Shown: positions 1 to 9,967 of the stretch, in pieces
How positions within the stretch are numbered: the stretch's first letter is position 1
Layout: the number at the start of each line of letters is the position of its first letter
Assembly: GCF_000423525.1 (NCBI RefSeq)
Contig: NZ_KE384028.1
Coordinates: 1-58,781 of the forward strand
Direction of reading: 5' to 3'
From: Proteocatella sphenisci DSM 23131
GTDB taxonomy: Bacteria > Bacillota > Clostridia > Peptostreptococcales > Filifactoraceae
Length of the DNA: 58,781 nt
The notes under the pieces: model-generated
What the model was told of the DNA's origin: nothing
Seen by the model: the letters and a program-made list of their open reading frames with translations, nothing else
Database searches by the model: none
Position numbers and translations under genes: made by a program

Positions 1-120
1 GACATAAACATGATGGTTGAGCTTATCACTCCAATCGCTGTTGAAGAAGGACTAAGATTCGCAATAAGAGAAGGCGGAAGAACAGTAGGATCAGGCGTAG
101 TTGTTGCTATCCATGCTTAA
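1..120 (+). CDS. tuf: Elongation factor Tu, C-terminal fragment (cut by window edge)
   Basis: The first 39 codons in frame 1 end with TAA at 118-120 and read as the end of EF-Tu domain 3. The segments [20 protein letters not shown] and [10 protein letters not shown] are near-invariant in that GTPase, which delivers aminoacyl-tRNA to the ribosome. Only the last tenth of the protein is present because the window begins inside the gene. A strong terminator follows at 155-194, so tuf is the last gene of its transcript. Identification is from the conserved C-terminal motif only. Confidence 0.93.
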   Translation, partial: DINMMVELITPIAVEEGLRFAIREGGRTVGSGVVVAIHA

Positions 121-154
121 TTTCCAAAAACTTAAATAGAATCATAACACTATT

Positions 155-194
155 AGACTGCATGTCTGACTTCGGTCAGATATGCAGTCTTTTT
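155..194 (+). terminator. Rho-independent terminator of tuf
   Basis: A 16-bp, nearly perfect stem (AGACTGCATGTCTGAC at 155-170 with its partner at 175-190) is closed by a TTCG tetraloop and followed by TTTT. It ends the tuf transcript. The ATG at 182 lies inside the downstream arm, which argues against that codon as the start of the next gene. Confidence 0.9.
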
Positions 195-217
195 ACATAA
201 ATTGCTGGAGGGCTTGT

Positions 218-898
218 ATGGACAGATATTCAAGAAATATGAAGATGCTGACTCAAGATGAAAATGTTTCAATAAGGGCGAAAAAAATAGCAGTTATTGG
301 ATGTGGAGGACTTGGGGGATATATAACAGAAATGCTTGCAAGGCTTGGAGTCGGGAAATTGATAGTTGTAGATGGAGATGTATTTGAAGAAACCAACCTA
401 AACCGTCAGATACTATCAGTCCCTGGCGCGATAGGAAATAATAAAGCCTCACAGGCAAAACTGAGAATAGGAACAGTAAATCCAGAAATAATAGTCACTG
501 CATATGAGCACAACCTTACCAGAAAAAATGCCTCAGAAATACTCTTGGGTTGCGATATAGTAATGGATGCGTTGGACAATATAGGCTCCAGGCTAATGCT
601 TGAAGAAGTATGCGAAGAGCAAAATATTCCATTGGTACATGGAGCAATATCAGGCTGGTATGGTCAGGTAAGCACGATAATTCCAGGAGACAGAACACTT
701 TCAGGTCTTTACTCAGGCTCAACAAAAAAAGAGACAGATAATACTTTGGGAAACCCATCCTTTACACCTGCTCTAATAGCATCGTTTCAGGTGAGCGAAG
801 CATTAAAGATAATGATATCAAGAGGAAAAATTCTGCAAAAAAAGATAATGTTTATAAATACATATGATAATTCATTTGAAATTGTCGATATGTCCTAA
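218..898 (+). CDS. ThiF/MoeB/HesA-family adenylyltransferase-like protein
   Basis: This 226-residue protein has the E1-like Rossmann fold. The nucleotide-binding motif GCGGLGG lies near residue 30, followed by the DGDVFEETNLNRQ segment that carries the conserved Asp and the catalytic Arg/Gln of ThiF-MoeB proteins, and later HGAISGWYGQ. Family members adenylate the C terminus of a ubiquitin-like sulfur carrier or a related substrate. The two CxxC zinc motifs of full-length MoeB/ThiF are absent and no ThiS/MoaD-like partner is nearby, so the substrate cannot be named. The start at 218 was chosen because GGAGGG precedes it at 207-212; the upstream in-frame ATG at 182 lies in the tuf terminator. 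The gene stands alone between two terminators. Confidence 0.8.
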   Translation: MDRYSRNMKMLTQDENVSIRAKKIAVIGCGGLGGYITEMLARLGVGKLIVVDGDVFEETNLNRQILSVPGAIGNNKASQAKLRIGTVNPEIIVTAYEHNLTRKNASEILLGCDIVMDALDNIGSRLMLEEVCEEQNIPLVHGAISGWYGQVSTIIPGDRTLSGLYSGSTKKETDNTLGNPSFTPALIASFQVSEALKIMISRGKILQKKIMFINTYDNSFEIVDMS

Positions 899-904
899 AG
901 TGTG

Positions 905-930
905 GCCAGGGACTTAACCCTGGCTATTTT
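905..930 (+). terminator. Rho-independent terminator after the ThiF-like gene
   Basis: GCCAGGG at 905-911 pairs with CCCTGGC at 918-924 across a 6-base loop, followed by TATTTT. It lies seven bases after the ThiF-like stop codon. Confidence 0.85.
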
Positions 931-996
931 ATTGGAAATTGAACGCCATATATGTTATAATATAAAAGTTATAATAAAAGAAATGGGGTAAATAAA

Positions 997-3678
997 TTGG
1001 CAAAAATCAAAAAACCTATAAGTCCGGCAGGCACTGCAAAAAAGCCGATGACTAAAAGTAACATAACAAAAAGCCCATCACCTAAAAGAAAAAAATCACA
1101 GACTTCTAAAAAAATATCCACTTCTAAAAAGGCATCCACTTCTAAAAAAATATCTTCTGCGGATGACTTCAGGAGACAAAATATAATAGCCCTCTTTATG
1201 GTAGTTTCAGGAATGATAATTACCTTATCCATAACCACCGATGCAATGGGTTTTTTGGGAAAAGGGATCAAGGCCATAATGTTAGGACAGTTTTCAAGGC
1301 TTTCGGTACTCTTGTCACTTTTTTTACTAATTACTGGAGCAATCAGACTGGTTTACAGCTCGAGATTCAGCCTCCACTCTCTTCCACCTGCAATGATAAT
1401 ACTAGTTTCAGCAGCTACAATGATATTTTATGGAGCGACAAATCTTGAAACTATATTGGGAGGGAAAATAAACTTCGAAACTATAAAGATTGTATTTGTA
1501 AATTCGGCTTCAGGAAGTGGAATTGGGCTATGGCCTTATCTTATTGCATTTTACTTAGAAAAATTTATGGGAAGCAGCGGAATGATAATAATCTCTCTTG
1601 GAATATATATGTTTGTGGGAATTTATTATTTGAAATGGTCACCTTCAAAAATTGGAGATGCAAGTATAAGTGCTTTTAAAAAAAGTAAAACTGCAGCAAA
1701 AACCATCAAAGAAAAAGCTGTTGATTATGTCATTGAAGAAGACGATTCCAACAAGGTAAATAAAATCGAATCTAAAAAAGAAAAAAGAAGCACATTCAAA
1801 GAGAACTATCTTAAACCACCCCAGGCATTTGAAGAAGACAAAACCAAAAAGAAAGATGGGGGAAGATATGATTTTCTCGAAAAATTCTATGTAGATACAG
1901 AGAAAAAAGAGCTTCCAAAATACGAACAAGAAGATGTTATAGTTTTTAATAAAATACCAAAGCAAGAAATGACACCCGAAATAAAACTCGAAAAAACCCC
2001 TGAGGAAATTCCTGAATATAAAAGCGAAAGTGGGGATGTAAGTGGGGACACAAAGCCTTATTCACCCTTTATTATAGGCAACTTCAAAACTCAGGAGCCA
2101 CCTATAGTTTCTTTTGAATCACATGAAGCGGCTGATGTCCATAAAGATGTCCTTGCAGATGAAATCGTGGATGAGAGAGATATATTTATAAAGAGCCAGA
2201 TGGAAAAAGAACATCCTGAAGAACTTGAGCTACATGAGAAAAAAAATGGTGAAGGGGAAGTTGAAAAAAAGTATATTCTTCCATCAACCCTGCTACTCAA
2301 AGACTACAAGATAAAATCAAAAGATCCGGCAAAACAAAATAAAAATGCAAAAAAACTAGAAGAGACTCTGATGATTTTTGGTATAGAGGCAAAAGTGGTG
2401 AATGTAGCTACAGGTCCTACCATTACAAGATATGAACTTCAACCCAAAGCGGGGGTAAAAGTTTCTAAAATACTCAACCTTTCAGATGATCTGGCACTGG
2501 CACTGGCTGCAGTAGCCGCTATAAGAATAGAAGCACCCATACCAGGCACATCTCTAATTGGAATAGAACTCCCAAATCCAGAGACTGACATGGTGAGTTT
2601 CAAAAGTGTACTTGAAAGCAAGACCTTCTTTGAGGCAAAGTCCAAACTGACTTTTGTGCTTGGAAAAGACGTTTCGGGAAAACCTATGGTATCTGATATA
2701 TCCAAGATGCCTCATATGCTGGTGGCTGGTTCAACTGGTTCAGGCAAGAGTGTATGCATAAACGGACTTATATGCAGCATACTCTTTAAAGCGACTCCCG
2801 ATGAAGTTAAATTTATAATGATAGACCCTAAGATGGTTGAGCTTTCAATATATAATGATATACCACACCTGCTTATACCAGTTGTAACCGACATGAAAAA
2901 GGCACCTTATGCTCTAAGCTGGGCGGTAAACGAGATGAACAGAAGATACAAGCTGTTTGCCCAAAACCGTGTAAGAGATATAAGTGGTTATAATGAATTG
3001 GGTGATATAGAAGAAAAAATGCCGAGAATAGTTATAATAGTAGATGAGCTTGCAGACCTTATGATGGTAAGTCCAAACGAAGTCGAAGATGCAATCTGCA
3101 GACTGGCCCAGATGGCAAGGGCCTGCGGGATGCACCTGGTGCTTGCTACTCAGCGGCCATCAGTGGATGTTATAACAGGGCTCATAAAGTCTAACATACC
3201 TTCAAGGATTGCATTTGCAGTATCTTCACAAGTAGATTCAAGAACTATACTCGACAGCGTGGGAGCAGAAAAACTGATAGGAAAAGGAGACATGCTCTAT
3301 TCTCCCCAGGGAATATCCAAAGCCCAGAGAATTCAAGGGGCATTTATTTCAGATAAGGAAGTAAAGGATATAGTAGAATTTATATCTAAACAATTTCCAA
3401 AACAAAAGCATGAAGTCAGAGACATAATCGAAGAGACAATGCAAAAAAAAGATGAAGAAAAAAAAGAAAAACAAGCAGACCCGATAATTGAAGAGGTCAT
3501 AGAATTTGCGCATCAAAACGGCCAGATTTCCACATCACTGGTTCAGAGAAAATTCAGATTAGGATATAACAGAGCTTCACGCATAATAGATGAAATGGAA
3601 GAACGCGGAATATGCGGACCTATGGATGGGGCAAAACCTAGAAAAGTATTCGCAAAGCAGATAGAAATATCAGAGTAG
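997..3678 (+). CDS. ftsK: DNA translocase FtsK/SpoIIIE
   Basis: This 893-residue protein is a septum-anchored, ATP-driven DNA pump that moves chromosomal DNA during division or sporulation. In order it has a Lys/Ser-rich N terminus, a cluster of transmembrane helices at about residues 60-225, a long charged linker, and the motor domain with Walker A GSTGSGKS (residues 578-585) and the Walker B-like segment [12 protein letters not shown]. It ends with the winged-helix gamma domain (about 830-890) that reads orienting DNA sequences. It starts with TTG at 997 behind a GGGG-type ribosome site; the first residues MAKIKKP suit a cytoplasmic N terminus. It heads an operon with mnmH (16-bp gap), rimO and pgsA, close to the ftsK-rimO-pgsA order seen in other clostridia. 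SpoIIIE and FtsK cannot be told apart by sequence alone here. Confidence 0.93.
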   Translation: MAKIKKPISPAGTAKKPMTKSNITKSPSPKRKKSQTSKKISTSKKASTSKKISSADDFRRQNIIALFMVVSGMIITLSITTDAMGFLGKGIKAIMLGQFSRLSVLLSLFLLITGAIRLVYSSRFSLHSLPPAMIILVSAATMIFYGATNLETILGGKINFETIKIVFVNSASGSGIGLWPYLIAFYLEKFMGSSGMIIISLGIYMFVGIYYLKWSPSKIGDASISAFKKSKTAAKTIKEKAVDYVIEEDDSNKVNKIESKKEKRSTFKENYLKPPQAFEEDKTKKKDGGRYDFLEKFYVDTEKKELPKYEQEDVIVFNKIPKQEMTPEIKLEKTPEEIPEYKSESGDVSGDTKPYSPFIIGNFKTQEPPIVSFESHEAADVHKDVLADEIVDERDIFIKSQMEKEHPEELELHEKKNGEGEVEKKYILPSTLLLKDYKIKSKDPAKQNKNAKKLEETLMIFGIEAKVVNVATGPTITRYELQPKAGVKVSKILNLSDDLALALAAVAAIRIEAPIPGTSLIGIELPNPETDMVSFKSVLESKTFFEAKSKLTFVLGKDVSGKPMVSDISKMPHMLVAGSTGSGKSVCINGLICSILFKATPDEVKFIMIDPKMVELSIYNDIPHLLIPVVTDMKKAPYALSWAVNEMNRRYKLFAQNRVRDISGYNELGDIEEKMPRIVIIVDELADLMMVSPNEVEDAICRLAQMARACGMHLVLATQRPSVDVITGLIKSNIPSRIAFAVSSQVDSRTILDSVGAEKLIGKGDMLYSPQGISKAQRIQGAFISDKEVKDIVEFISKQFPKQKHEVRDIIEETMQKKDEEKKEKQADPIIEEVIEFAHQNGQISTSLVQRKFRLGYNRASRIIDEMEERGICGPMDGAKPRKVFAKQIEISE

Positions 3679-3694
3679 CTAAAAAAGGAGCAAG

Positions 3695-4774
3695 ATGGAA
3701 TCAATAAATATAGAAAATGCATTAAATTTGGCCAGTAAGGTGTTCGTAGATGTAAGAAGTCCTTTGGAATTTGAAGCAGACCACATATGTGGAGCGATAA
3801 ACATCCCAATACTGGACAACGAAGAAAGAGCCATAATAGGGACATTGTACAAAAATAAAGGTAAAGAAGATGCAGTGGAGACAGGCCTGGAATTTGTAGC
3901 ACCAAAACTAAAAGATATATTTAATGATATAAAAAAATTGAGCGAAGAATATGACAATGTTATAATATATTGCTTCAGAGGCGGTATGAGGAGCAGCTCA
4001 GTAGTAGATTTTATAAAGAGCTGTGGATTAAATACTGTAAAACTCGATGGTGGATATAAAAAATACAGGAATTACGTTATAAATTCACTTGATAAGCTCA
4101 GTACAGACTTCACCTTTGTAGTACTTCATGGTCACACGGGAATCGGTAAAACTGAAATGCTCAAAGATCTTGAAGCAAGGGGGATAGCAATAATAGACCT
4201 GGAATACTATGCACGCAACAGTGGTTCAGTATTTGGAGGAATATATTACAAAGGGGATGCTACAACGCAAAAGTACTTTGAGACACAAATATTTGACTAC
4301 ACTCAGAGTGTAAAAGCAAAAGGTATAAAATATCTCTTTATGGAAAGTGAAAGTAAAAAAATAGGAAAATGCATGCTTTCAAGTTCATTCTGGGATATGA
4401 TGCAAAATGGATATCACATACTTGTAGAATCTTCTATAGAATCCAGAGTAGAGAGGTGTGTAAAAGACTACACACTAAAATGCTGGGACAATGACGATCT
4501 GCTTAAGTCATCTATAATGAAACTCAAGGACTCGCTTGGAAATGAAAACGTAAAAACGCTCCTTGAAAGAGCCGAAGAAAAGGATTATTACTATATAGCC
4601 AAATTTTTAATGGAAAACTATTACGACAAACTTTACCTGCACTCACAGGATAAATACAAATATGAGTTTACTGCAAACACCGATGAATTTAAAAAAGCAT
4701 GCGATGAAGTAGACGCTTGGTACAGACAACTCTTAAAAAAACAAGGATTAGAGCAAAAGGAGATATATGAATAA
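3695..4774 (+). CDS. mnmH: tRNA 2-selenouridine synthase
   Basis: This 359-residue protein (SelU/YbbB family) replaces sulfur by selenium in 2-thiouridine at the wobble position of certain tRNAs, using selenophosphate. The N-terminal rhodanese domain carries the active-site loop YCFRGGMRSSS with Cys93. A C-terminal P-loop domain begins with GHTGIGKT (146-153), which binds the geranylated or thiolated tRNA substrate. The length matches the family. It sits in the ftsK operon and its stop overlaps the rimO start by 8 bases (4767-4774). Its substrate is the product of SelD, which is encoded in this window at 36201, so selenophosphate has two uses in this cell: Sec-tRNA and selenouridine. Confidence 0.93.
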   Translation: MESINIENALNLASKVFVDVRSPLEFEADHICGAINIPILDNEERAIIGTLYKNKGKEDAVETGLEFVAPKLKDIFNDIKKLSEEYDNVIIYCFRGGMRSSSVVDFIKSCGLNTVKLDGGYKKYRNYVINSLDKLSTDFTFVVLHGHTGIGKTEMLKDLEARGIAIIDLEYYARNSGSVFGGIYYKGDATTQKYFETQIFDYTQSVKAKGIKYLFMESESKKIGKCMLSSSFWDMMQNGYHILVESSIESRVERCVKDYTLKCWDNDDLLKSSIMKLKDSLGNENVKTLLERAEEKDYYYIAKFLMENYYDKLYLHSQDKYKYEFTANTDEFKKACDEVDAWYRQLLKKQGLEQKEIYE

Positions 4775-6089
4775 GATATTTATATCCACACTTGGATGTG
4801 CAAAAAACCTGGTAGATTCAGAGATGATGCTGGGAACACTTATAAACAACGATTATACGCAAACCGGACAAATAATGGATGCAGACATAGCAATAGTCAA
4901 TACATGTGGCTTTATTGAAGCTGCAAAAGAAGAATCTATAAACGAGATATTAGAGCTTGGCCAGTACAAAAAAAGAGGCAAACTAAAATACCTTATAGTT
5001 ACGGGCTGCCTGGCGCAGAGATATTCAGATGAACTTTTGAGCGAAATTCCAGAAATTGACATAGTTCTTGGGACTACAAGTTTTGATATGATACTGGAAA
5101 AAATAAATGAGCTTAAAAGTGGAATAAAAACCAGTCTTATAACAGATATAGACAAGCATATAGCTGAAGAAATTCCAAGATCCCTCCTTACAGACACCTA
5201 CAGCGCCTATATAAAAATCGCAGAGGGTTGTGATAATCTCTGCACATACTGCATAATACCAAAGCTTAGAGGAAAATACAGAAGCAGGAATCAAGAAGAT
5301 ATACTAAAAGAAGCACGCCAGCTTGCCAAAAATGGAGTGAAAGAGCTCATAGTCATAGCCCAGGACACTACAAAATACGGACTCGATATCTATGGGAAAA
5401 AGGCAATAAGTGATCTTATGAGAGAACTTAATAAGATAGAAAATCTGAAATGGATAAGAATACTTTACTCATATCCAGAAGACGTGGATACAGAATTTGT
5501 AAAAGCTGTAAAAGAATGCGAAAAAGTACTTCCGTACTTTGATATTCCGATTCAGCATGCAAATGACCAGATTCTAAAACTGATGAACAGAAAAACAGAT
5601 AAAATGCAGATAAAAGGGAATATTGACAGGATAAGAAAAGAAATACCTGAAGCCTCAATAAGAACATCTATAATAGTTGGATTTCCTTCAGAAACCCAGG
5701 AGCAATTTGATGAACTTTGTGAATTTGTAAAAGAAGTAAAATTCGACAGGCTTGGAGTATTTGCATATTCAAGAGAAGAAGACACTCCAGCTGCACTTTT
5801 GGAAAATCAGATAGACGAAGAAATCAAGCAAGAACGAAAAAACCGTCTCATGGAGATTCAGCAGGGAATTTCTTATGAAAAAAACAAGACCTTCGTTGGG
5901 AAATCAATGGAAGTTTTAATAGAAGAAAAAATCGAAGACGGACTTTACGAGGGAAGATCATACAGGGACATGACAGAAATTGATGGTCTGGTATTCGTAA
6001 AATCAGAAAAAAAACTTAAAAAAGGACAATTTGTTAATGTAAAGATAACAGATGCACTTGAATACGACCTCACAGGGGAGATTATATAA
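4767..6089 (+). CDS. rimO: Ribosomal protein S12 methylthiotransferase RimO
   Basis: This 440-residue radical-SAM enzyme adds a methylthio group to a conserved Asp of ribosomal protein S12. The N-terminal UPF0004 domain has Cys residues in STLGCAKNLVDSE, NTCGF and TGCLAQ that bind the auxiliary [4Fe-4S] cluster. The radical-SAM motif CDNLCTYC has cysteines 155, 159 and 162. The C-terminal TRAM domain (about 375-440) ends the protein. The hallmark LGCAKNLVDSE separates RimO from the tRNA enzyme MiaB. An AGGAG ribosome site lies inside the end of mnmH, which suggests translational coupling. Confidence 0.95.
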   Translation: MNKIFISTLGCAKNLVDSEMMLGTLINNDYTQTGQIMDADIAIVNTCGFIEAAKEESINEILELGQYKKRGKLKYLIVTGCLAQRYSDELLSEIPEIDIVLGTTSFDMILEKINELKSGIKTSLITDIDKHIAEEIPRSLLTDTYSAYIKIAEGCDNLCTYCIIPKLRGKYRSRNQEDILKEARQLAKNGVKELIVIAQDTTKYGLDIYGKKAISDLMRELNKIENLKWIRILYSYPEDVDTEFVKAVKECEKVLPYFDIPIQHANDQILKLMNRKTDKMQIKGNIDRIRKEIPEASIRTSIIVGFPSETQEQFDELCEFVKEVKFDRLGVFAYSREEDTPAALLENQIDEEIKQERKNRLMEIQQGISYEKNKTFVGKSMEVLIEEKIEDGLYEGRSYRDMTEIDGLVFVKSEKKLKKGQFVNVKITDALEYDLTGEII

Positions 6090-6090
6090 A

Positions 6091-6609
6091 ATGAATACAC
6101 CAAACAAACTTACTTTACTCAGATTTATATTAGTACCATTTTTCCTTATTGCAGCATATTATGAAAAAAACAATAATGTAATGATGATGAGCACAATAAT
6201 ATTTGCTGTGGCCTCTTTTACAGATTTTCTTGACGGTTATCTGGCAAGAAAGCATGATATTGTGACGGATTTTGGAAAATTTATGGATCCGCTGGCTGAC
6301 AAAGTACTTGTAGCAGCTGCACTTCTATTTCTGATTCAGGTTCAAAGAGTAGAAGCGTGGCTGGTTGTAGTAATAATAACAAGGGAGTATGCCATATCTA
6401 TAATAAGGGCTATGGCAGCAACCAATGGAAAAGTAATTGCCGCATCAGGAGGAGGGAAGATAAAGACCGTCACTCAGATGCTGGCAATCCTTATGTTGCT
6501 TATGAATATCCCATTTGCAGACATAATGATGTATATATGTGTAGGTCTGACACTCTACTCAGGTGTAGAATATATCTGGAAAAATAAAGAACTTATAGCT
6601 GAGAGATAA
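6091..6609 (+). CDS. pgsA: CDP-diacylglycerol-glycerol-3-phosphate 3-phosphatidyltransferase
   Basis: This 172-residue integral membrane enzyme makes phosphatidylglycerol phosphate, the first committed step to phosphatidylglycerol and cardiolipin. The CDP-alcohol phosphotransferase signature DG-x2-AR-x8-G-x3-D-x3-D is complete in FLDGYLARKHDIVTDFGKFM followed by DPLAD (about residues 48-71). Four to five hydrophobic helices are visible. The start at 6091 follows CAGGGGAG at 6072-6079 and lies one base after the rimO stop. It is the last gene of the ftsK-mnmH-rimO-pgsA run. Confidence 0.92.
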   Translation: MNTPNKLTLLRFILVPFFLIAAYYEKNNNVMMMSTIIFAVASFTDFLDGYLARKHDIVTDFGKFMDPLADKVLVAAALLFLIQVQRVEAWLVVVIITREYAISIIRAMAATNGKVIAASGGGKIKTVTQMLAILMLLMNIPFADIMMYICVGLTLYSGVEYIWKNKELIAER

Positions 6610-6678
6610 TTAACAATGATATAAAAATACAAAATATATGATATAATTTTTAATGACAAACAATAAAGGAGGACTTTA

Positions 6679-7584
6679 ATGGAATTTAAAACATTTGATG
6701 AACTAATCAAACATGTTCAAAGCAATGGTAAAAAGAAAAGAGTAGCTGTAGCTGCAGCCCATGATTCACATGCACTTGAAGCGCTTATACTGGCTGATAA
6801 AGACGGTATAGCAACGCCAGTACTTGTTGGATACAAAAAAGAAATCCAGCAGCTTCTTAAAGAGCTTGGAACTGATCCAGATGCCTATGAAATCTACGAA
6901 ACTCATAGCGACAAAGAATCAGCAGAAAAGACAATAGAGCTCATAAGAGAAGGCAAAGCTGACTTTATAATGAAAGGAAAGCTTCAGACAGCAGATTTGT
7001 TAAAAGCGGTAGTAAACAAGGAAACTGGACTTTCAAAAGGAAAGATAATGTCTCATATAGCAATGCATGAGGTACCTTCATATCACAAACTGCTGGCAGT
7101 AACTGACGGCGGAATGATGATGTATCCTAATCTTGAGGAAAAAAAACAGATAATAGAAAATGCAGTTGAGGTGTTCAATAACATAGGTTACGAGTGCCCA
7201 AAAGTAGCAGTTCTTTCTGCAGTTGAAAATGTAAATCCCAAAATGCCTGAAACTATAGATGCAGACATGCTCAAGCAGATGAATCTTAGTGGGGAAATAA
7301 AAAACTGCATAGTAGAAGGACCCATTGCCTATGATTTGGCATGGAGTAGTGAATCTGCGCAGATTAAGGGCTATAAGAGTCAGGTATCAGGACATACAGA
7401 TATAATGATAGTGCCTAATATTACAGCGGGAAATATACTGGGCAAATCACTGATATATGCCGCGAATGCAAAGATGGCAGGTTTCATAGTTGGAGCCAAG
7501 GTGCCTATAGTTCTCACTTCAAGAGGAGCATCTACACAAGAAAAGTATTTATCACTGGCTATTTCTGCATCAGCAGTAAAATAA
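6679..7584 (+). CDS. ptb: Phosphate butyryl/acetyltransferase family enzyme
   Basis: This 301-residue protein belongs to the Ptb/Pta family, which converts acyl-CoA and phosphate to acyl phosphate and CoA. Family segments are DFIMKGKLQTADLLKAV, LLAVTDGGM and VPNITAGNILGKSL. The length fits phosphate butyryltransferase rather than the longer Pta. An AAAGGAGG site precedes the ATG, and a TATAAT box at 6642-6647 is a possible -10. The gene is followed 19 bases later by iorA-iorB, so its substrate is probably the arylacetyl-CoA or branched acyl-CoA made by that oxidoreductase, allowing ATP formation by a kinase. No butyrate or acetate kinase gene is in the window. Substrate choice is inference. 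Confidence 0.85.
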   Translation: MEFKTFDELIKHVQSNGKKKRVAVAAAHDSHALEALILADKDGIATPVLVGYKKEIQQLLKELGTDPDAYEIYETHSDKESAEKTIELIREGKADFIMKGKLQTADLLKAVVNKETGLSKGKIMSHIAMHEVPSYHKLLAVTDGGMMMYPNLEEKKQIIENAVEVFNNIGYECPKVAVLSAVENVNPKMPETIDADMLKQMNLSGEIKNCIVEGPIAYDLAWSSESAQIKGYKSQVSGHTDIMIVPNITAGNILGKSLIYAANAKMAGFIVGAKVPIVLTSRGASTQEKYLSLAISASAVK

Positions 7585-7603
7585 AATGCAAAGGAGATAC
7601 ATG

Positions 7604-9388
7604 ATGAAAAAATTAATGACAGGTAATGAAGCTGTAGCAAGGGGAGCATACGAGGCTGGCGTAAAATATGCTTCGGCCTATCCGGGAACCCCAAGTACAG
7701 AGATACTGGAAAACGTAGCCTTATATAAGGATGACATCCTTGCAGAGTGGGCGACGAATGAAAAAGTTGCACTCGAAGCAGCAATAGGAGGCTCAATTGC
7801 CGGAGCAAGAACTCTTGCAGCAATGAAACACGTTGGAGTTAACGTAGCAGCCGACCCATTATTTACATATGCATACATGGGCGTAAACGGAGGACTTGTA
7901 CTTATTACAGCCGATGAGCCAGGACAACACTCATCACAAAATGAGCAAGACAACAGAAATTTTGCAAAACATGCAAAAGTGCCCATGCTTGAGCCATCAG
8001 ACAGTCAAGAATCTAAAGACATGATGTTAAGAGCGTACGAAATAAGCGAAAAATACGATGCTCCACTGCTTTTCAGAATGACCACAAGAGTTTGTCATTC
8101 AAAAGGAATCGTTGAATGCGGAGAAAGAACAGAAGTTGGAATAAAAGAATACGAAAAGAATGTTCTAAAAAATATAACAGTACCAGCTCACTCGAGACTG
8201 ATGAGATATACTGTAGAAGAAAGAATGATAGCGCTAAAGGAATTTTCCAATGAAACAGACCTTAACTTTGTAGTAGACAATAACTCTAAAACAGGAGTAA
8301 TATCTTCTGGTGGAAGTTACACATATGCAAAAGAGGTTTTTGGAGATACAGTATCTTACCTAAAGCTTGGTTTCACAAATCCGCTGCCAGATAAAAAAAT
8401 AATAGAATTCTGTAAAGGCATGGAAAAAATATATGTAATCGAAGAAAATGATCCATATATAGAAGACGAAGTAAGAAGACTTGGTTTTGACTGTTTTGGA
8501 AAGAATCTGTTTCCATTTTGCGGAGAGATGACTCCAGAAGTTATCAAAAAAGCCGTATTTGGGATTGAGCCAAAGATAGTAGAATACGACAGAGCGCTTG
8601 CTGTACCAAGACCTCCTACACTTTGTGCAGGATGTCCTCACAGAGGGTTCTTCTATGAGCTTGGAAAGAGAAAAGATGTTGTTGTAGCAGGAGACATTGG
8701 TTGCTATACACTTGGATTCGCTCCACCATACAATGCAATGGATTTCAACGTATGCATGGGAGGCGCATTTGGGTCAGGACATGGAGCACAGCAGGTCTTT
8801 AACATGAAAGACGACAACAAGAAGAGAGTGGTATCAGTAGTTGGAGACTCAACATTCTTTCACACTGCTATAAACGGGCTTCTTAATGTAGTTTATAACA
8901 AGTCAAATTCAGTAAATATAATCCTGGATAACAGAATAACAGCTATGACTGGACATCAGGAAAACCCGGGTTCAGGATATACTATTCAGGGAAAAGAGAC
9001 AACAATTGTAGAAATAGAACCACTTGTAAGAGCTTGTGGAGTTGAAAATGTAAGAACAGTAAATCCTAATGATCTTAAAGAGATGAAAGAAGCGCTTGAC
9101 TGGGCTCTTGGCATGGAAGAATCATCAGTTATAATAACAAGATGGCCATGTGCTCTTAAAAAGTTTACAGAAGTTGACAAAAAAGAATTCACAGGAGCAT
9201 TTACGGAAAAATATGAGATAGATCACGATAAATGTATAGGATGCAGAATGTGTATAAAAACAGGATGTCCTGCTATATCTTTTAACAAAGAAACAAAAAA
9301 ATCTACAATAAAAAAAGATCAGTGTGTAGGATGCGGAGTATGTGCACAGGTATGTCCAAAGCAGGCAATAGGAAAGGCAGGTAAATAA
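7604..9388 (+). CDS. iorA: Indolepyruvate:ferredoxin oxidoreductase, alpha subunit
   Basis: This 594-residue subunit, with IorB, oxidatively decarboxylates aryl pyruvates (from Trp, Phe and Tyr) to aryl-acetyl-CoA and reduces ferredoxin. The N-terminal pyruvate-binding domain has ASAYPGTPSTEI. The TPP-binding domain has CAGCPHRGFFYELG, VAGDIGCYTLG and VVGDSTFFHTAING. Two C-terminal [4Fe-4S] motifs follow: CIGCRMCIKTGCP and CVGCGVCAQVCP. The start at 7604 gives a 7-base spacing to AAGGAG (7591-7596); ATG codons at 7586 and 7601 are in frame but placed worse. It forms an operon with ptb and iorB and is used in fermentative amino-acid oxidation. Confidence 0.95.
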   Translation: MKKLMTGNEAVARGAYEAGVKYASAYPGTPSTEILENVALYKDDILAEWATNEKVALEAAIGGSIAGARTLAAMKHVGVNVAADPLFTYAYMGVNGGLVLITADEPGQHSSQNEQDNRNFAKHAKVPMLEPSDSQESKDMMLRAYEISEKYDAPLLFRMTTRVCHSKGIVECGERTEVGIKEYEKNVLKNITVPAHSRLMRYTVEERMIALKEFSNETDLNFVVDNNSKTGVISSGGSYTYAKEVFGDTVSYLKLGFTNPLPDKKIIEFCKGMEKIYVIEENDPYIEDEVRRLGFDCFGKNLFPFCGEMTPEVIKKAVFGIEPKIVEYDRALAVPRPPTLCAGCPHRGFFYELGKRKDVVVAGDIGCYTLGFAPPYNAMDFNVCMGGAFGSGHGAQQVFNMKDDNKKRVVSVVGDSTFFHTAINGLLNVVYNKSNSVNIILDNRITAMTGHQENPGSGYTIQGKETTIVEIEPLVRACGVENVRTVNPNDLKEMKEALDWALGMEESSVIITRWPCALKKFTEVDKKEFTGAFTEKYEIDHDKCIGCRMCIKTGCPAISFNKETKKSTIKKDQCVGCGVCAQVCPKQAIGKAGK

Positions 9389-9389
9389 T

Positions 9390-9959
9390 ATGACTAAAAA
9401 TATACTACTTGTTGGAGTTGGTGGGCAAGGTACAATACTTGCAAGCAAGCTTCTTACTACAGGTCTTCTGGAAGAAGGATATGATGTAAGAATGAGTGAG
9501 ATTCACGGAATGTCACAAAGAGGGGGGAATGTTTCATCACATGTAAGGTATGGTGAAAAGGTAGAATCCCCTGTTATAGAGCTTGGATCAGCAGATGTTA
9601 TAGTAGCATTTGAAAAGATGGAAGCGATAAGAGCACTAGAGTATCTAAGACCCGAAGGTCTCGTAGTTGTCAACAACATTGAGATTGAGTCTATGCCTAT
9701 ACTTTCTGGAAAATTTGATTACCCACAAAACATTATAGAGACTCTTGAATCTAAAGTAAGGACTATAGTGGTAGATGCTTCTGAAAAAGCTGAAGAACTT
9801 GGAAATTCAAAAGTAATGAATATAATTTTACTTGGAACAATAATCAAGTCTATGCAGCTTGAACACATCAACTGGGATAAAATAATAAAAGAAAACGTTA
9901 AACCAGCCTTTGTTGATATAAACATTAAGGCTCTTGAGATAGGAAAAACATTAGTTTAA
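9390..9959 (+). CDS. iorB: Indolepyruvate:ferredoxin oxidoreductase, beta subunit
   Basis: This 189-residue protein of the gamma domain of 2-oxoacid oxidoreductases completes the IorAB enzyme. The N-terminal segment LLVGVGGQGTILASKLL and the motif EIHGMSQRGGNVSSHVRYG are diagnostic of this subunit. It starts one base after the iorA stop and is followed by a strong terminator at 9968-10019, so ptb-iorA-iorB is one transcription unit. Confidence 0.95.
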   Translation: MTKNILLVGVGGQGTILASKLLTTGLLEEGYDVRMSEIHGMSQRGGNVSSHVRYGEKVESPVIELGSADVIVAFEKMEAIRALEYLRPEGLVVVNNIEIESMPILSGKFDYPQNIIETLESKVRTIVVDASEKAEELGNSKVMNIILLGTIIKSMQLEHINWDKIIKENVKPAFVDINIKALEIGKTLV

Positions 9960-9967
9960 TATTATCG

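Noticed and set aside
182-217. Upstream ATG as the start of the ThiF-like gene
   Set aside because: It lies in the tuf terminator stem and has no ribosome site; ATG 218 has GGAGGG.
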